Below, in pieces: positions 50,181 to 58,983 of a stretch of DNA of 64,000 bases. A program made the position numbers and the translations under genes. The notes under the pieces were generated by a model. It ran no database searches. It had not been told where the DNA came from and saw only the letters and a program-made list of their open reading frames with translations. Numbering within the stretch: position 1 is the first letter of the stretch; each line of letters opens with the position of its first letter. Source of the stretch: Nostoc sp. KVJ20 (lineage in GTDB: Bacteria > Cyanobacteriota > Cyanobacteriia > Cyanobacteriales > Nostocaceae); assembly GCF_001712795.1 (NCBI RefSeq), contig NZ_KV757672.1, forward strand, positions 23,941-87,940. Direction: 5' to 3'.

Positions 50181-50921
50181 TCAGTTGGCAAATATGCGCC
50201 CCAAGAAAGTTATTATTTCAGACCAAGCAGCGGTGGTAGCACTAGAATCATAACGATAACCGTCGTCGCGCATGAATGTATGTTCTGCTTCATACGAGAC
50301 AACTTGATGAGGTATATTAGCACTCTCAATTGCTTTTATTATGGTTTGGCGATCGCTATCTGGGATGTGAGGGTCAAGAGTACCGAACACCATGAGCATC
50401 TCGCCTTGGATTTCACTTACTCGCTGGATTGTATCGGCTACCTCCTTACCAAGTTTACCACTGGGAATACCAGTCGGGTAACAGCAGACAGAAGCCCGAA
50501 TTTCGCTTTGAAATGCGGCGCGGAAAGCTAAATGTCCACCAATACAAAAGCCGAGAGTGCCTATTTGATTTGGAGAAACCGCACTCTCTGTTTTCAGAAA
50601 TTCAATCACAGCAAGGCAATCGGCATCATAATCAGCTACCGAGGTGCGACGAGCATCGTCATTACCCCGCATCCGTCCCAAATCGTCTGGCTCAATTACT
50701 GAACCAACTGGCTCAATTCGGTGAAAAATTTCTGGGGCTGCTACTACATAGCCGTATCCTGCTAAGTAGTTAGCTAGACGAATCATTGGATCACCTAACT
50801 GATAAATATCACTGTAGAAGACAATACCAGGGTATTTCCCTGCTGCTTTCGGAGCCGCAACATAAACACGCATTAGGCTGCCATCTACTCTCAACTCAAC
50901 ATTGCGCTTAGTGATTTGCAC
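50181..50921 (-). CDS. Dienelactone hydrolase family protein
   Basis: A 246-residue alpha/beta hydrolase of the dienelactone hydrolase family. The nucleophile is a cysteine in GFCIGGH; the other triad members are the Asp in TLDPHIP and the His in AEHTFMRD. Length and order are as in DLH. Substrate is uncertain; these enzymes are often general carboxylester or lactone hydrolases. It is convergent with the sugar kinase gene, 26 bases apart. Confidence 0.92.
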   Translation of the reverse strand: MQITKRNVELRVDGSLMRVYVAAPKAAGKYPGIVFYSDIYQLGDPMIRLANYLAGYGYVVAAPEIFHRIEPVGSVIEPDDLGRMRGNDDARRTSVADYDADCLAVIEFLKTESAVSPNQIGTLGFCIGGHLAFRAAFQSEIRASVCCYPTGIPSGKLGKEVADTIQRVSEIQGEMLMVFGTLDPHIPDSDRQTIIKAIESANIPHQVVSYEAEHTFMRDDGYRYDSSATTAAWSEIITFLGRIFAN

Positions 50922-51599
50922 TTTTTAGTCTCCGTGTTACGCTTGCTGTCATTAGCTTCTACACTGTAGCGCCGCAACATCCGGTTACTTTCAACCTATA
51001 ATTTGGCGTTTTCTGCCATGATTGCGATCGCCTTAATACACCCATTAGCTTCGCAATGGTATTACTTTAAAACTCACACCAATTAGTAAAGGGGATAGAT
51101 GACATTCGCTTGTGGCGAAGCACCCATCCCCGAATAGCTGCCCAGATGATCAACCTGGAATCCTATAGTCCGGTATCTAATAATTTGAGTATCGGCCGAG
51201 ATATGCCGATTGTCACTGGGATACATACGGATTTAGAAGATATCTGCGAAAAGAGGGTAAGGATAACTATTACTCAACTAACTCAAAATTCCTGGGTGAG
51301 AGCGGGGAGGGGAACTAAAACAAAACATTACTGGAGGCTTAAGCCTCTAAAAAAGCTTTCATTTCTGGACTGTTCGCGTAGCTTCTCCCAAGGAGAGACG
51401 CTACAGGGTTTTTAGCATTTTCCTTATCGAAACAGAATTCAGGAGTCAGGAGCCAGAATTCAGTTGAGTATTTTGTGCGACTGGTGGATAGCGCAGCGTT
51501 AGCGAGTCCGCGTACTCTTACAGAGAAGCAAGCTACGCGTAGCGTCTCGTAGAGAGCGTCTTCATTCTGACTCCTGAATTCTGATTTCTGAATTCTTCT
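50922..51599. repeat. Repeat-filled intergenic region without a gene
   Basis: About 680 bases with no gene I can support. It holds a perfect 14-bp palindrome GAGGCTTAAGCCTC (51334-51347), a hairpin around 51376-51402 (GTAGC ... GCTAC), and most of the composite element at 51424-51602. Confidence 0.6.
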
Positions 51600-51602
51600 T
51601 CA
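51424..51602. repeat. Composite dispersed element, copy 1
   Basis: Begins TTATCGAAACAGAATTCAGG and ends with GAATTCTTCTTCAA; the ends are partly inverted (CAGGAGTCAGG against CTGACTCCTG). The same ends and a related interior occur at 60795-61089. Its last bases include the stop codon of the sugar kinase gene at 51600. Confidence 0.75.
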
Positions 51603-52931
51603 AAAGTCATTTGTACAGTTCGTAATTCCTAGAATTTTTGAACACTTTCCCATTACACACCCGTCCCCGTGTCCTTTTTTCATTCCCCGCATCGCCAACA
51701 GCGCTGTCCCGTAGGCGGCTTCTGTATACACTGACGGTACTACAGGAACCTGCAAATTACGCGCCCTAATTGCAGTCCAGATATTATTCGCCGCGCCACC
51801 GCCAGCAGTGTAAACACGGCTCACCTTGTCTGCACCCATTTGCTGTAATAATTCATATCCTCGCGCTTCTATGCGGGTAATACTTTCTAACAACCCATGC
51901 AGAAATTCCACTGGATGATCTGGGCGTGGTTCCAATCGTGGGGGTAGATTGGGATCATTAATGGGAAAGCGATCGCCTGCCTTCAACAACGGATAATAAT
52001 CTAACTCACTGGCTTTTGATGGATCAATCTCACAACTAAGGCTAGCTAACTCAGCGCTGGTGAAAAATTGCTTAAGTACTGCACCTCCAGTATTAGAAGC
52101 ACCACCAGTCAGCCACAGATTACCCAAACGATGGCTATAAATTCCGTATCTAACATCTTCTACACGGGTACGACTTAACAACTTTAGTACCAACGTTGAA
52201 CCAAGGGAAGTTACGGCTTCACCAGGTAATTTTGCCCCACTGGCGAGAAAAGCGGCAATACTATCTGTTGTACCAGCACATACCAAACAATCACTGGGTA
52301 AACCTAACTTATCTGCAATTTCAGGGTGTAATTCTGCAATCGGAGTCCCAGGAGGTAAAACTTTGGGTAGCTGAATCGGTATTTGTAAATTTTCTAGCCA
52401 TTCTGGGTATTTCAACTCTTCCACGTCATAACCAAGCTTTAAAGCATTGTGGTAATCGCTAATACCTAAATACCCATGTAGGAGAAACGCCAGCCAATCT
52501 GCTTGATGTAGGAAATATCTAGCTTCACTAAAAGTAGGTAATCGCCTCATCCACATTAGTTTGGCTAGGCTGGAGGTGGCACTCAATACGGTATGATTGG
52601 GGGGCGCGATACTTCTCAAATCCTCTATTACCACTGATCCCCGTGCATCGTTATACAGCAGTGGTGCATCTACAGGATTGCCAGCAGCATCAACCAGCAA
52701 GACGGTGGAAGAAGTACCGTTAATTGCGATCGCTTTAATTTCTCGCCGCAATTCTTCAGGTATTCGTTCCACCAGCACAAACAAAGCCTCCTGCCAAAAA
52801 CTTGGCTTAACAGCGTCTCCTGAGTCCTGGAAGGGATATCGCACCTCAGCCTGGATAGAAGAAGCTTCCTCGTCAATTACTATGCCGCGTGCGCCAGAGG
52901 TGCCGAAGTCGATACCCAAATATAAATTCAT
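51600..52931 (-). CDS. FGGY family carbohydrate kinase
   Basis: A 443-residue FGGY kinase. The phosphate loop is LGIDFGTSGARGIVIDEE at the N-terminus; the middle has the sugar-site region GNPVDAPLLYNDAR, and TAGGGAANNIWTAIRARNL lies in the ATP-binding half. Cyanobacterial and plant relatives have been described as D-ribulose or xylulose kinases, so a pentulose is a reasonable guess. The C-terminal 15-20 residues differ from the typical end and stop inside a dispersed repeat (TGA at 51600-51602), so that end may be altered. Confidence 0.9.
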   Translation of the reverse strand: MNLYLGIDFGTSGARGIVIDEEASSIQAEVRYPFQDSGDAVKPSFWQEALFVLVERIPEELRREIKAIAINGTSSTVLLVDAAGNPVDAPLLYNDARGSVVIEDLRSIAPPNHTVLSATSSLAKLMWMRRLPTFSEARYFLHQADWLAFLLHGYLGISDYHNALKLGYDVEELKYPEWLENLQIPIQLPKVLPPGTPIAELHPEIADKLGLPSDCLVCAGTTDSIAAFLASGAKLPGEAVTSLGSTLVLKLLSRTRVEDVRYGIYSHRLGNLWLTGGASNTGGAVLKQFFTSAELASLSCEIDPSKASELDYYPLLKAGDRFPINDPNLPPRLEPRPDHPVEFLHGLLESITRIEARGYELLQQMGADKVSRVYTAGGGAANNIWTAIRARNLQVPVVPSVYTEAAYGTALLAMRGMKKGHGDGCVMGKCSKILGITNCTNDF

Positions 52932-53088
52932 ATTTTTATAAATTTTTCTCAGGTCGAATAACTAATGACTACTGATTAATAACTGCTTTTGTTGCATCTT
53001 GTTACAAGATATTCCACAATTTTGGCAAAACAAGGAAAAGTAGTAAACGAACTGTTCAAAATCTATTCTGGTTAGGAGGTTTTCAGCC

Positions 53089-53220
53089 ATGCCTATCTTA
53101 GATACTCTGTACATCGCTCAGATATCTTCCATCTCAGATACTCAAGTCTACATCGCTCTAGTTGTGGCGCTGATCCCAGGAGTTCTAGCTTGGCGATTAG
53201 CCACAGAACTTTACAAATAA
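53089..53220 (+). CDS. psaM: Photosystem I subunit XII (PsaM)
   Basis: A 43-residue membrane peptide. The last 29 residues (SDTQVYIALVVALIPGVLAW, then RLATELYK) match PsaM, a one-helix subunit that helps form photosystem I trimers. An excellent AGGAGG ribosome-binding sequence lies 9 bases before the ATG. Usual PsaM is about 31 residues; here 14 residues (MPILDTLYIAQISS) precede the standard part, so the protein has an extended N-terminus. Monocistronic. Very short, so easily missed. Confidence 0.93.
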   Translation: MPILDTLYIAQISSISDTQVYIALVVALIPGVLAWRLATELYK

Positions 53221-53561
53221 CGTTCCGATGTGACACAGTTGAAAAGCTAATAATCCTGGCAGTACGGGGTGCAATTTCTACACCTTGTGGTTTTATACCA
53301 TAAGTAGCTAGAAACCTTGCACTTACGTAAGCCAGGTTATTTTTTAACTAGTGCAACACTTGTAGCTATTTCAAAAAAATGAAGTAATATGACAGCTAAA
53401 TCAAGCATTCAAGAGTTCTGATATCTGAATGCTAAGTGCTGTTAGCGGTAGCAGGGCGTTGAGCCAGTGCTGAGTAAGATTTCCCACTCAGCACTCATAA
53501 CTCATAACTCAGCACTCTTCATAGTGCTTCCCTTCACTAAGCGAGGTTATTTTTTAGCATC
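53221..53561. repeat. Intergenic region with heptamer array and hairpin
   Basis: No gene is seen. GTGCTGAGT (53467-53475) pairs with ACTCAGCAC (53486-53494), and 53486-53520 is a heptamer array (ACTCAGC, ACTCATA units). Confidence 0.7.
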
Positions 53562-53972
53562 ATGAACGCGATTCAACCGTCCAGACCACCGTCACAACCT
53601 ATACAAAAACGCCGGGTCATCCCTAGACCAAAACGGCATCTTCGTCAACGTTCTTACCAGATGATGGCGCTGGAAAGCACAGCCAAGATAGCGGTTAATC
53701 TTGTGATTACAGCCGTTGCGGCATCTGCCCTAGCACAACTTCTGCCTTATCATTGGTCACAGCAAGGAAAGTTGCGAGAAATTGGTACTGAAGTCAAGTT
53801 AATGGAAGGACACGTCAATGGTTTGCAAGCGGAATTTAGCCGCAACTTCGATCCTCAGCAAGCTAAAAGTATTAGACAACAACAAGGATATCGATTTGAT
53901 CCCAGTCAGCGTCGCGTGGTCTTGATGAATCCGGATCGCCGAGAAAATGAACAAACAGAGTCATTACCCTAA
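53562..53972 (+). CDS. Conserved-looking small membrane-anchored protein, 136 aa
   Basis: A 136-residue protein with a basic, proline-rich N-terminus (PSRPPSQPIQKRRVIPRPKR), one membrane helix (about residues 42-62, IAVNLVITAVAASALAQLLP) and a soluble C-terminal part with a short coiled-coil segment (KLREIGTEVKLMEGHVNGLQ). This organisation occurs in a conserved cyanobacterial protein group of unknown function. It lies downstream of psaM but with a 340-base gap, so it is likely separately transcribed. Confidence 0.7.
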   Translation: MNAIQPSRPPSQPIQKRRVIPRPKRHLRQRSYQMMALESTAKIAVNLVITAVAASALAQLLPYHWSQQGKLREIGTEVKLMEGHVNGLQAEFSRNFDPQQAKSIRQQQGYRFDPSQRRVVLMNPDRRENEQTESLP

Positions 53973-54198
53973 GACAAATAGCGAATTTAGGATTATTTCG
54001 GTTTTTTCTAATTCAGGCTACGTATAAACCGGGTGTTAATTTATATTATTGCTAATAAATAATGGTTAATAGCTAATTTTTGAATAGCTATGTAGTTATC
54101 ATCTATTAGTCATTAGCGATACAGCGTCACTAAACTATAATTCAAAATTTAATCAATTATTTTGAATTTTGAATCCCCCAGAAGGACTAATCTACCAA

Positions 54199-54918
54199 CT
54201 AGGACGCTGATTCAGATAGCAACTCGTTTAGCCAATTTTCGAGTTGTAAACGCAAGCGATAAGCAGTAATATTCTTACTGTTGTCGAGAGAGGGCAGTTG
54301 AGTGAGGGCGCGACGATAATCAGCGATCGCACAATTCCAGTCGCCCCAAAGATGGTAAGTCCTGCCACGTTCAGCCCAGATATGACCTTCTAGTTGACCG
54401 AAAAGCAGTACTACCTCAAAATTCTCAATTGCCTCCTCATATTGCCCCAAATCACGCCAGGTAATGCCTCGGTTAATCCATGCCCGGACATGGCGAGGAT
54501 TCAAATCAATGGCTTGATCGTAGTCGGCAAGTGCTACTGCTAATTCTCCACAAGCTGCGTAGTAATTTGCTCGATTATTATAAGCACTAGCCAAGTCAGG
54601 ATTAAGTTTGAGGGCAGTATTATAGTCGCAAAGCGCTTTTTGTATTTCACCACTTTGGAAATAAATCAGCCCCCGGTTGTTGTAATCAATGGCATTGTAG
54701 GGATGGCGGAAAATTAGTTGGGTTAAAAGTGCGATCGCCTCAGTATAATCTCCTTGTTGAGCCAACCTCAAAGCACAAGAGCGGAAGTAGCTATCCTCTA
54801 AAGTCGATTCGCTGCGATCGTTTTTCCTCTCATCTTGGACTTTATTTGTATTATTTAGAACATACTTGTATTTCTTATTTTGCTGGTCATCGTCAGCTAA
54901 AAATGAGTGAATATTCAT
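54199..54918 (-). CDS. TPR repeat protein
   Basis: A 239-residue protein with five tetratricopeptide repeats from about residue 35 to 220, for example GDYTEAIALLTQLIFRHPYN and GELAVALADYDQAIDLNPRH. No signal peptide or membrane segment, so it is probably a cytoplasmic scaffold. ATG at 54918 (MNIHSFLADDDQQ) is chosen because an AGGG ribosome-binding sequence precedes it; an in-frame TTG at 54954 is less likely. The C-terminus is acidic (LNELLSESAS). Specific partner unknown. Confidence 0.88.
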   Translation of the reverse strand: MNIHSFLADDDQQNKKYKYVLNNTNKVQDERKNDRSESTLEDSYFRSCALRLAQQGDYTEAIALLTQLIFRHPYNAIDYNNRGLIYFQSGEIQKALCDYNTALKLNPDLASAYNNRANYYAACGELAVALADYDQAIDLNPRHVRAWINRGITWRDLGQYEEAIENFEVVLLFGQLEGHIWAERGRTYHLWGDWNCAIADYRRALTQLPSLDNSKNITAYRLRLQLENWLNELLSESAS

Positions 54919-54954
54919 TTTTCCCTGCCTGAAATCACTGCTTTGTGAAATCAA

Positions 54955-55531
54955 ATTCTAGTTTTTTGCTAAAAGTGGTTTTACTACTGTGTTTATTTTT
55001 AAGGTATTTATGGTTACTTGAAAGCCATCCCAAGACTGAATTTTAACTACTCACACCAGTAGAAATCTATGCCCTAAAGAAGCGATCGCTCCTCAACCCT
55101 AATCATGGATACTTGATCCCGAAGGTGAATTCCAGAAATGGCAGATGCCAATCTCAAAGACTAGTCAAGTAGTGAGAGCGACAAATTGGTAGAATGCCAA
55201 CAAGCCGTTCGTTAGAGATGAGAAATAGGACACGGGACACGGGACTGGGGACTAGGGACTGGGAACTGTGGAGAATTCACTCCCTCTCTCCCTTGTTTCT
55301 TCTCAATCCCCAATCCCTAATCCCCATTACCCCTTATCCCCAGAGGGGGCCCCACCATCCCCAATACTTGTCGGATTTTGGGGGAAAGGGTAAGGGCAAA
55401 GGGGAAAGAAAAAACCTTTAACCTTTACCCTTTAACCTTTTCCCCAAACCCAATTCCGAGTTCAAAATGCTTATCCTAGCAGTATTGCCACCATCCCCAA
55501 TCCCTGCATTTAATTTTTGAGAGATTTTCCG
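54955..55531. repeat. 577-bp intergenic region with heptamer arrays
   Basis: No gene is seen. It holds repeats built from GGGACAC/GGGACTG units (55228-55268) and AACCTTT units (about 55406-55440). Confidence 0.6.
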
Positions 55532-55996
55532 ATGACAACTGCAATTTCTTATCCCAATGCCCCAGATTTAGCAACCGATGATTACATTGTTATCGGCTTG
55601 GCAACCTGCTTCGTCAAAGAAGATGGAGAAGTTTATCAAATCGAAGTTATAGAACCAATTCCCTCTGCGGCTTTGGAAGCTCTGTTAAAGGGCATTCCTA
55701 CCTCCTATAAGCTGGCTCATGCAACAACTTTGGGATCTGTGCTGGATGGCGATTCACAATTCCTGCCAGAGGGCTTCCCAGAGTCGGCTCAGTTTGGAGA
55801 GGAATTTGTGCCACGAGCATTTGCAGCCGCTCGTACCTACAAGCGTCGTGAATCTGCAAAATCACTGATTCCCTTAGGTACAAATTACACTGAATTCAAG
55901 TATTCTATTGAGCGTAAGCGAGTATTAAATGCCGCGAGAGTTGTCACCAAAGAAGACAACATTAAACAGCATTCTCACACTCACAAAGTTCTTTAA
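55532..55996 (+). CDS. Conserved hypothetical protein, 154 aa
   Basis: A 154-residue soluble protein (ATG at 55532, MTTAISYPNAPDL) with motifs YIVIGLATCFVKEDGEVYQI, PIPSAALEALLKGIPTSYKL and a C-terminal basic end. It is seven bases upstream of a glutathione S-transferase gene, so the two are likely co-transcribed. I recognise it only as a cyanobacterial protein of unknown function; no catalytic motif is evident. A possible link with GST or redox chemistry rests on position only. Confidence 0.75.
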   Translation: MTTAISYPNAPDLATDDYIVIGLATCFVKEDGEVYQIEVIEPIPSAALEALLKGIPTSYKLAHATTLGSVLDGDSQFLPEGFPESAQFGEEFVPRAFAAARTYKRRESAKSLIPLGTNYTEFKYSIERKRVLNAARVVTKEDNIKQHSHTHKVL

Positions 55997-56002
55997 GTAA
56001 TT

Positions 56003-56560
56003 ATGCTAAAACTTTACGGCGGCGCTCGTAGTCGAGCCTCAATTGTTCACTGGTATTTAGAGGAACTAGAAGTTCCTTACGAATTTGTCAAGCTTGATAT
56101 GCAGGCGGGTGAACATCTCAAGCCTGAATATTTGGCAATTAACCCAGTTGGTAAAGTTCCAGCAATCGTTGATGGGGATTTTCAGCTTTGGGAATCTGGG
56201 GCAATTTTGCTGTATCTTGCCGATAAGTATAGTAAAACTACACTTTCACCCCAAGAACGTGCTCTATTTTCCCAATGGGTGTTGTTTGCCAATGCTACCC
56301 TTGGGCCAGGAATTTTTATAGAAGCAAATCGGGAGCGGGAAATGCCCCGTTTGTTGACTCCGTTAAATGAAATTTTCAGTAAGCAACCTTTTTTGCTGGG
56401 TAATGAATTCACTGTTGCTGATGTGGCAGTGGGGTCTATTCTGAATTACATTCCCGTTATGCTGAAGCTAGACCTAAGTTCTTACCCAGCGGTGTTGAGC
56501 TACATGAAGCAGTTATCTGAGCGTCCGGCATTTCAAAAAAGTATTGGCGGAGGATCTTAA
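56003..56560 (+). CDS. Glutathione S-transferase family protein
   Basis: A 185-residue GST. The N-terminal thioredoxin-like half contains LYGGARSRASIVHWYLEELE with a Ser near the position of the GST catalytic residue, the cis-Pro loop GKVPAIVDGD and the ESGAILLYLADKY helix; the C-terminal half has the FTVADVAVGSILNY N-capping motif. Slightly shorter than usual. It follows the hypothetical gene at 55532 by seven bases. Substrate unknown. Confidence 0.92.
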   Translation: MLKLYGGARSRASIVHWYLEELEVPYEFVKLDMQAGEHLKPEYLAINPVGKVPAIVDGDFQLWESGAILLYLADKYSKTTLSPQERALFSQWVLFANATLGPGIFIEANREREMPRLLTPLNEIFSKQPFLLGNEFTVADVAVGSILNYIPVMLKLDLSSYPAVLSYMKQLSERPAFQKSIGGGS

Positions 56561-56636
56561 AATAATTCGTAATGACGCTCCTGCGTCGCTAACGTAATTC
56601 GTAATTCGTAGTTAAGAATTACGAATTACGAATCTT

Positions 56637-57128
56637 TTAGCGATAATTTGTAAATTGCAAAGCAACTGGATAGTCTTCTTGTTTTAGGCGTTGCATAACA
56701 ACTTGCAAGTCATCTTTAGATTTGGCAGAAACCCGCACAGCATCACCTTGAATTGAGGCTTGTACCTTTTTGAATTCGTCGCGAATCAATTTGGAAATTT
56801 GTTTGGCAATTTCTTGACTTATGCCTTTTTGGAGTTTAATTTCTTGACGCACGCGATTACCACTGGCTGATTCCACTTTGCCAAAATCAAAGATTTTCTG
56901 GGAGAGGTTACGCTTGGCGGCTTTTTCCCGCAGAATGGTATGTACAGAATCTAAGGTAAACTCGCTGTCAGTACTAACGTTAATACTTTCTTCGACTAAC
57001 TCGACAGTAGTTTGAGTGTCTTTGAGGTCGTAACGACCTTTGATGTCTCTTACAACTTGATCGACAGCGTTAACCAACTCTTGTCGGTCAAAGTCGCTCA
57101 CAATGTCAAAGGAAAAAGTAGAAGCCAT
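56637..57128 (-). CDS. YajQ family cyclic-di-GMP/nucleotide-binding protein
   Basis: A 163-residue YajQ/UPF0234 protein with two ferredoxin-like halves: MASTFSFDIVSDFDRQELVN, GRYDLKDTQTTVELVEES and the C-terminal VSAKSKDDLQVVMQRLKQED. Members bind nucleotides, and in Xanthomonas cyclic di-GMP; in other bacteria the role is less clear. Highly conserved, normal length. Convergent with gst, separated by a TTCGTAATTACGAAT repeat block. Confidence 0.95.
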   Translation of the reverse strand: MASTFSFDIVSDFDRQELVNAVDQVVRDIKGRYDLKDTQTTVELVEESINVSTDSEFTLDSVHTILREKAAKRNLSQKIFDFGKVESASGNRVRQEIKLQKGISQEIAKQISKLIRDEFKKVQASIQGDAVRVSAKSKDDLQVVMQRLKQEDYPVALQFTNYR

Positions 57129-57264
57129 AAAATATTTTGGATTTTAGATTTTGGATTTTAGATTGGGGAGTGAGTATTGGGCATAGAGAAGAGACAAGGA
57201 ATAGGGGGAGTAAATTCTCCCTTGTCTCCATTGTCCCTCTCATGTCCCTAGTCCTCAGTCTCCC

Positions 57265-57663
57265 TCAACTACTAGCTTGGATGATGCTCAAAAAGATTAG
57301 AGTGGCAGAACTAAGGATGCCAATAGCAAACATCAGCGATCGCAAAAGGGGTATATTCAAAATATAAAAAATTGAGTATAGCAAACGGGCCACTACAAAG
57401 GCGATCGCAGCTACTTGTGCTGTAAAAGAATTTACACCAGTCACATAAGCCATCAATGCTGCTGCGGCAAATATCATAAACGCTTCAAAGGTGTTCTGAT
57501 GTGCCCAAGTAGCTCGCTGGGCATAAGGTGGCAATTTATCAAACAGAGCGCGAGGAGTTGAAAACATTTCATTCCCAATACTCACACGGGCATAAGCTAC
57601 CAGCAAAAATGGCAGGTAGATCAGAACGACAGCAGCAGCGATCGAGTACAAAAAAATTATCAT
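57265..57663 (-). CDS. MAPEG family membrane protein
   Basis: A 132-residue MAPEG family protein with four membrane helices. Family segments: FLLVAYARVSIGNEMFSTPR, RATWAHQNTFEAFMIFAAAA and FVVARLLYSIFYI. MAPEG proteins are microsomal glutathione transferase and eicosanoid-metabolism relatives; cyanobacterial members have unknown substrates. ATG at 57663 is the start. Flanked on both sides by CATT/GTCATT-type repeat tracts. Confidence 0.92.
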   Translation of the reverse strand: MIIFLYSIAAAVVLIYLPFLLVAYARVSIGNEMFSTPRALFDKLPPYAQRATWAHQNTFEAFMIFAAAALMAYVTGVNSFTAQVAAIAFVVARLLYSIFYILNIPLLRSLMFAIGILSSATLIFLSIIQASS

Positions 57664-57756
57664 TACTTATTAGTTATTGTTTATTAGTCATAGTCATCAG
57701 TCATCAGTCATTAGTCAAATAGAAAAGACAAATGACAAAGGACAAATGACAAATGA

Positions 57757-58260
57757 CTAATCAAAGTAGAACAGGGTCACTACTTTTCTTTGTTCTTCTG
57801 CATCTTGACAAGTTTGCAACAGGGTGCGGCTGTCATGAAATGCAAAGCAGATCAGTTGTTGGCAACGAGAGACAATTTCCTTGTTGCACAGGTAACTAGC
57901 TTCAGCAAGGGACAGAGTATCATTACTGGGATTTTCCACTAAATGCATTACTTGTTCTAGTTGCTGGCGCGATTCCAAAGGCTGGCGTTCCAGACTTTGA
58001 GGGAGAATCACCGTTAGCAAATTCGGATCAGCCCGCGTTGCTCCCTTAATGGCAGCGGAATTTGTACCTGTAGCACCAGAAGTAATGATGCTATTACCCG
58101 ATAAAACTAGGGCATAAGTCATCATTTCAATAAGATTCTGATGCGTAATCGGGACATGACGAGAACCCAGCAAGGCAATTCTTTTAGAACCCGTTTGCTG
58201 GATTGTCGCTAGTTCTTGGGCTAATGTATCGAGGTTAATAAGGTCTGTTGATTGGCTCAA
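57757..58260 (-). CDS. DprA-like (SLOG fold) nucleotide-binding protein
   Basis: A 167-residue protein with a DprA/LOG-type Rossmann fold: KRIALLGSRHVPITHQNLIE, SGNSIITSGATGTNSAAIKG and the final ICFAFHDSRTLL. It lacks the rest of full-length DprA (a SAM and winged-helix region), so it is a short SLOG protein rather than the competence factor itself. Possible roles include nucleotide-ligand sensing. Monocistronic or read with the neighbouring gene; no partner is obvious. Confidence 0.85.
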   Translation of the reverse strand: MSQSTDLINLDTLAQELATIQQTGSKRIALLGSRHVPITHQNLIEMMTYALVLSGNSIITSGATGTNSAAIKGATRADPNLLTVILPQSLERQPLESRQQLEQVMHLVENPSNDTLSLAEASYLCNKEIVSRCQQLICFAFHDSRTLLQTCQDAEEQRKVVTLFYFD

Positions 58261-58345
58261 AGATGGACATAATCCGAATTAAACGACCCAGATATTTTAC
58301 CAAACAGCGTGTAGATGCGAGAAAAACTTGAGCTAAACATTGCTA

Positions 58346-58888
58346 CTAATTTTCGATTGTTTGCAGTAACTCCATTACTTGGTAACACCAGGCTAGCCAA
58401 TGTGTTTCATAACTAATGCCATTCAGGAGAGTTAAATACTGAAATTTGCCTGCTTCTGGCAGTTCTTGCGGATTTTGAAAGTAACGCTGTTCTAATTCCT
58501 TATACGTAGACAATTTTTTTTGATGGGCTTTTTGGTGATGTTCTAGCTCTGCCAAGATAGTTTGGTTAGGAGCAATATGTCCAGCAAAAATTTTTACCAG
58601 TAAATCATCTTTAATTGGTGTGGGTTCACAAGGTTGAGCAATCCACTCTTTGAGGTGCTGTTCTCCCAAGTCTGTAACGCTGTAGAGCCTTTTGTCTGGG
58701 CGTCCTGCTTGAAGAATCGACTCGGAACTGATCCATGCTTGATCTTCTAGCTTCGACAACTCCCGATAAATCTGCTGGTGACTTGCTGACCAGAAAAAGC
58801 CTACAGAGCCATCGAATCGTTTTGCTAAATCATACCCACTACAGGGTGCCTCAACCAGAGCCGCTAATATTGCGTGCGCTAATGCCAT
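58346..58888 (-). CDS. PadR family transcriptional regulator
   Basis: A 180-residue PadR-type repressor with the N-terminal winged helix (MALAHAILAALVEAPCSGYD, ASHQQIYRELSKLEDQAWI, RLYSVTDLGEQHLKEW) and a C-terminal helical dimerisation part. ATG at 58888 is chosen because family members begin there; ATG at 58912 or TTG at 58918 would extend into the operator. It faces the DUF4188 gene (58984) across a 95-base region that holds two palindromic operators, so it should repress both genes. Confidence 0.92.
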   Translation of the reverse strand: MALAHAILAALVEAPCSGYDLAKRFDGSVGFFWSASHQQIYRELSKLEDQAWISSESILQAGRPDKRLYSVTDLGEQHLKEWIAQPCEPTPIKDDLLVKIFAGHIAPNQTILAELEHHQKAHQKKLSTYKELEQRYFQNPQELPEAGKFQYLTLLNGISYETHWLAWCYQVMELLQTIEN

Positions 58889-58910
58889 AATTTTTAATTC
58901 ACCACTTGAC

Positions 58911-58958
58911 ATATGCAACTAATTGCATAAACATATCTTTATGCAATTAGTTGCATAT
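58911..58958. promoter_or_regulatory. Double palindromic operator between padR and DUF4188
   Basis: Two 21-base arms (58911-58931 and 58938-58958) are perfect inverted repeats with a 6-base spacer, and each arm itself contains the palindrome ATGCAA-N4-TTGCAT. So there are two half-operators each able to bind a PadR dimer, placed symmetrically, in the shared control region. Confidence 0.85.
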
Positions 58959-58983
58959 TAACTTAAACAACAAGGAGCCAGAG

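Noticed and set aside
51110..51415. 101-residue plus-strand ORF
   Set aside because: Overlaps dispersed palindromes and hairpins, has no ribosome-binding site and no recognisable protein composition.
55194..55421. 75-residue ORF upstream of the hypothetical gene at 55532
   Set aside because: Reads through heptamer arrays; composition is repeat-derived.
57757..58260. Full-length DprA competence protein
   Set aside because: Only the SLOG/Rossmann part is present at 167 residues; the flanking SAM and winged-helix domains of true DprA are missing.
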